Shown here one piece after another: positions 61,448 through 64,000 of a DNA stretch of 64,000 nt. The notes beneath the pieces were generated by a model, which saw only the letters and a program-made list of their open reading frames with translations, had not been told where the DNA came from and did not search any database. Position numbers and translations under genes: made by a program. Source of the stretch: Vibrio mytili (GTDB lineage: Bacteria; Pseudomonadota; Gammaproteobacteria; Enterobacterales; Vibrionaceae); NCBI RefSeq assembly GCF_000830505.1, contig NZ_JXOK01000076.1:1-64000 (forward strand), read 5' to 3'. Position 1 is the first letter of the stretch. The number at the start of each line of letters is the position of its first letter.

Positions 61448-64000
61448 TTAGTTAAACTCAAATTGATAGAGCAGGTCAACGGCACTATCAACACCAGAAA
61501 CAGCTTCTAAGTATAGGTCTGTCATCAGTCGATAGCGAATGGTGAACTCACCTAAGGAGTTAAAAATACCTACCCCGTATTTCACTTGTAGACCCGGCAT
61601 AATGTAACCACTGACCGTAACTTGAGAGTCATCCCCAGAACCGGCCGTATCCAACTGCAAGTCTTGCACTCCGAATGCTTCACCTATTTGCCCCACTACG
61701 CGACCACTTTTCGCCAAACTTAAACCAATCAGCGTGGTCGTCATGGAGTTTCCACCTTCTGCATCAATATCTTGTCCACGTAGAAGATAAGACAGCGCAT
61801 TCGCTTGTGCCATAGAAGGCTCAGAGAAGATTTCCATGCTTGGATTCGACGCAGGTCCTGTCACTCGAACCCCCGCGATCACATCGTCTTGGGTGTTATC
61901 TGGATTACGAATCGCGGCAATAGACACATATGGCTGATCCGCTGGACCGTTCATCAAGATTTTCCCTTCCTGAATCACCAAGTCTTGACCAAACGAGCGG
62001 TATGAACCATCGACGATGTTCACTTCACCAACGATAAACGGCCCTTTATCTTTTTGCGAAACATTGAGACTGCCTTTTAGGCCGCCTTCCAAACCAAATG
62101 CAGACAGGTGGAAGTCATCACCAATGTTAATGCGGATATCGGTCTCGATATCAAACGGCATTGGGGTCAAGTCATCTACAGGTTGTAAGTTTTTGTCTAA
62201 CACCACCACGTCACTAGAGACCCCTACAGCACTTGGTGGTAACTCTTCAACCACAATGCGTCCCCAAGGTAAATTGATGTTGCCTTCCACTTTTGCCAAG
62301 GTCGGAGTTACATCAATCGTCATATCTGGCTCGACTTTGATTTTCACCATCGGTGGCATATCAACACGCAGTTCGTCAGCAAATACGCGCACTTTGGTAT
62401 GCCAATCTTGTAAATCACGCCAATCCGCATCCCCCGTGATTTCTAACTTACCGTCAGGCGTCATGATCCCAGCATTCAAATCGGCTTGATGTCCGGTAAA
62501 ATTGATCGCAACCTGCCCGGAATCGACATCAATTGGGGTGACTTCCCCTTGCAAGGCGATTTTATCTATTAAGAATTGACCATTGACCTGTGGGTGTAAT
62601 ACATCTCCCGACAGCGCCAGATCCGTATTCATGTTCGCTTTGAATACACTGTAGTCACCAATCAATGGCGCTAAGAAGTCCAAATGGAAGGTAGATAAGG
62701 AGACGTTGCCTTTCATTGTTGGCGTTTCTGCTGACACGTTCATCAGCGATACGTCACCGGAAAGATCACCATTACGTGTGACATCAAGCAACCATTCCAT
62801 ATCCAACTGATCTTTGGCAAGAGCCGCTTTAAAATCAAAGCTCTCCCACTCCAGGCGAACAGGCTCTTCTAAAGTTTGCTCCACATGCCCTGATGGCATC
62901 TGAACATTCACGGTTGCTTGTGGTTTCATGCCCGGCGCCCATTTCGCCTCCGCTTGGGCATTCACAGAGCCTTGCAGTTGGGTGTTTTCCGGTAAGAACT
63001 GTTTGATTTGGTAAAAACCAAAATTGTTCACGGCCAACTTCACCTCACCGCGCTCACCCGCAGTAACGTCTTCGGTTAAACACACTTTGGATTGGTCTTG
63101 CAGCCAACAGTGTGCCGCAACATTCGCAACCTGTTTGTCAACGTTAACACTGACAGGCGTCGATTTTTGCAGTGTCCAAGGTCCTTGAGGTGTACTAAAG
63201 GTGACACGACTTAACACGCCATCCCAGATCATTTGCGGCTGTTTTTTCAGCGAACCTTGAACTTCTAAGCTGGTTGACACCACCTCAGACTCAACATCTA
63301 ACGTAACGTTGTGTTGCGCTTCGCCACCAGACACTTCAAGATCTGCGCTATCAAACACCATGTTGTCATAGGTGATGTTATTCGCCAGCAAACTCAATTG
63401 TGCATTTGCCGTTGGTAGCGGAGAAACATCGCCTTTTAACGTCACTGAGTCGACACTCGCAAGCTGTTGCCACTTCACTTGGTTTAGGGCCAAGTCAAGA
63501 TTAATGTCAGGCTGTTTAAGGCTCCCACGCAGCAACACTTTACCTTTCATGTTACCGCCAAGATCGGCAAGGCTTTTAGAAAAATCAGGGAAATTAACAT
63601 CAACATCCATCAAGATTTGTTGATCAATTTTACCTTTTGCCCGTAGCTGGTTCGGACCATGGGATAGCACTAAACCTTGGGTATTAACTTGAAGGTCGTC
63701 CCCTTTACCAGTTCGGTCAGCCGCTTCCAATTGACCTTCAATATTCAGCGGATATCCACGCAGTATGCCGTCAATATCGAGCTTAGGCAGACTGACCTGC
63801 CAGCCGCCTTGTTCGGTTAACGATCCCGAGGTTGATAATTGACCACTGATATCACCTTCCGCCTCCTGCCATTGCAAGCCCGGCTGAATGTGCTGCAAGT
63901 TGAGATCGGCTTGCCAGTTAATCGGCGTGGCCCAGTTGGCCATAATTTTACCGCTCAACTCGCCACCTAAGGTTTTCACTACCAAGCTTTCCAGATCAAT
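61448..64000 (-). CDS. tamB: Translocation and assembly protein TamB, C-terminal part
   Basis: This is the C-terminal 850 residues of TamB (DUF490/AsmA-like), which spans the periplasm with TamA and takes part in outer-membrane protein assembly and anterograde lipid transport. The frame is open to the right edge, so the N terminus lies outside the window. The sequence is a long array of beta-rich repeats. The conserved C-terminal block includes VDGSYRSFGQDLVIQEGKILMNGPADQPYVSI, ALSYLLRGQD and FGVQDLQLDTAGSGDDSQVTVSGYIMPGLQVKYGVGIF, with a terminal aromatic residue pattern (LLYQFEFN). Confidence 0.96.
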   Translation of the reverse strand: MDLESLVVKTLGGELSGKIMANWATPINWQADLNLQHIQPGLQWQEAEGDISGQLSTSGSLTEQGGWQVSLPKLDIDGILRGYPLNIEGQLEAADRTGKGDDLQVNTQGLVLSHGPNQLRAKGKIDQQILMDVDVNFPDFSKSLADLGGNMKGKVLLRGSLKQPDINLDLALNQVKWQQLASVDSVTLKGDVSPLPTANAQLSLLANNITYDNMVFDSADLEVSGGEAQHNVTLDVESEVVSTSLEVQGSLKKQPQMIWDGVLSRVTFSTPQGPWTLQKSTPVSVNVDKQVANVAAHCWLQDQSKVCLTEDVTAGERGEVKLAVNNFGFYQIKQFLPENTQLQGSVNAQAEAKWAPGMKPQATVNVQMPSGHVEQTLEEPVRLEWESFDFKAALAKDQLDMEWLLDVTRNGDLSGDVSLMNVSAETPTMKGNVSLSTFHLDFLAPLIGDYSVFKANMNTDLALSGDVLHPQVNGQFLIDKIALQGEVTPIDVDSGQVAINFTGHQADLNAGIMTPDGKLEITGDADWRDLQDWHTKVRVFADELRVDMPPMVKIKVEPDMTIDVTPTLAKVEGNINLPWGRIVVEELPPSAVGVSSDVVVLDKNLQPVDDLTPMPFDIETDIRINIGDDFHLSAFGLEGGLKGSLNVSQKDKGPFIVGEVNIVDGSYRSFGQDLVIQEGKILMNGPADQPYVSIAAIRNPDNTQDDVIAGVRVTGPASNPSMEIFSEPSMAQANALSYLLRGQDIDAEGGNSMTTTLIGLSLAKSGRVVGQIGEAFGVQDLQLDTAGSGDDSQVTVSGYIMPGLQVKYGVGIFNSLGEFTIRYRLMTDLYLEAVSGVDSAVDLLYQFEFN

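Overview
The window is gamma-proteobacterial chromosome, almost certainly from a Vibrio. The gene order matches Vibrio large-chromosome neighbourhoods: pykF / DeoR regulator / glmS, leuO beside an MJ1255/VC2487-type glycosyltransferase, mdh / argR, lptD-surA-pdxA-rsmA-apaG-apaH / folA, and fbp-ppa-ytfP-tamB. Regulatory signals also fit: a TPP riboswitch before thiBPQ, a leuL-type attenuator, MetJ and ArgR operators, and CRP sites before mtlA. The sequence alone does not fix the species. No rRNA, tRNA, CRISPR array, insertion sequence or prophage was seen.

Layout. 1-6.2 kb is mixed: a frame-disrupted HipA-like remnant, a VTT/DedA membrane protein, an orphan MetQ lipoprotein with a MetJ operator, a small membrane protein, a frameshifted 8-oxoguanine-deaminase-type amidohydrolase, and an OlsF-like ornithine-lipid acyltransferase behind a striking Pho-box array. 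6.2-10.6 kb is the mannitol operon mtlA-mtlD-mtlR. 10.7-13.6 kb is a frameshifted ImpA/M60-type lipoprotein metalloprotease, followed by a 194-bp MITE-like repeat. 14-18.7 kb carries glmS, a DeoR-type regulator and pykF. 18.8-26.8 kb carries ilvIH, an acyl-CoA ligase, leuO, the glycosyltransferase and a PAP2 phosphatase. 27-32 kb is leuL-leuABCD. 32.1-41.4 kb carries a DUF547 protein, djlA, the lptD-to-apaH operon and convergent folA.

41.4-48.5 kb carries yjjPB (yjjB broken), obg-rpmA-rplU, ispB, mdh and argR. 48.8-53.2 kb is a TAXI-TRAP transporter with a universal stress protein. 53.3-56.9 kb is thiBPQ under a TPP riboswitch. 56.9 kb to the end carries ubiX, mpl, fbp, ppa, ytfP and the 3' part of tamB.

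The genes are mostly housekeeping: branched-chain amino-acid synthesis under LeuO and attenuation, envelope biogenesis (GlmS, LptD, SurA, Mpl, TamB, OlsF), central carbon (PykF, Fbp, Mdh) and translation (L21, L27, Obg, RsmA). Nothing here looks like a new defence or mobile system. The points most worth a second look are the 11-bp-phased Pho-box array before olsF, four separate one-base coding deficits (three genes) that could be assembly errors or real decay, the MITE-like repeat, a possible antisense RNA in the mtlA leader, and a small Cys-rich ORF overlapping the mpl start.
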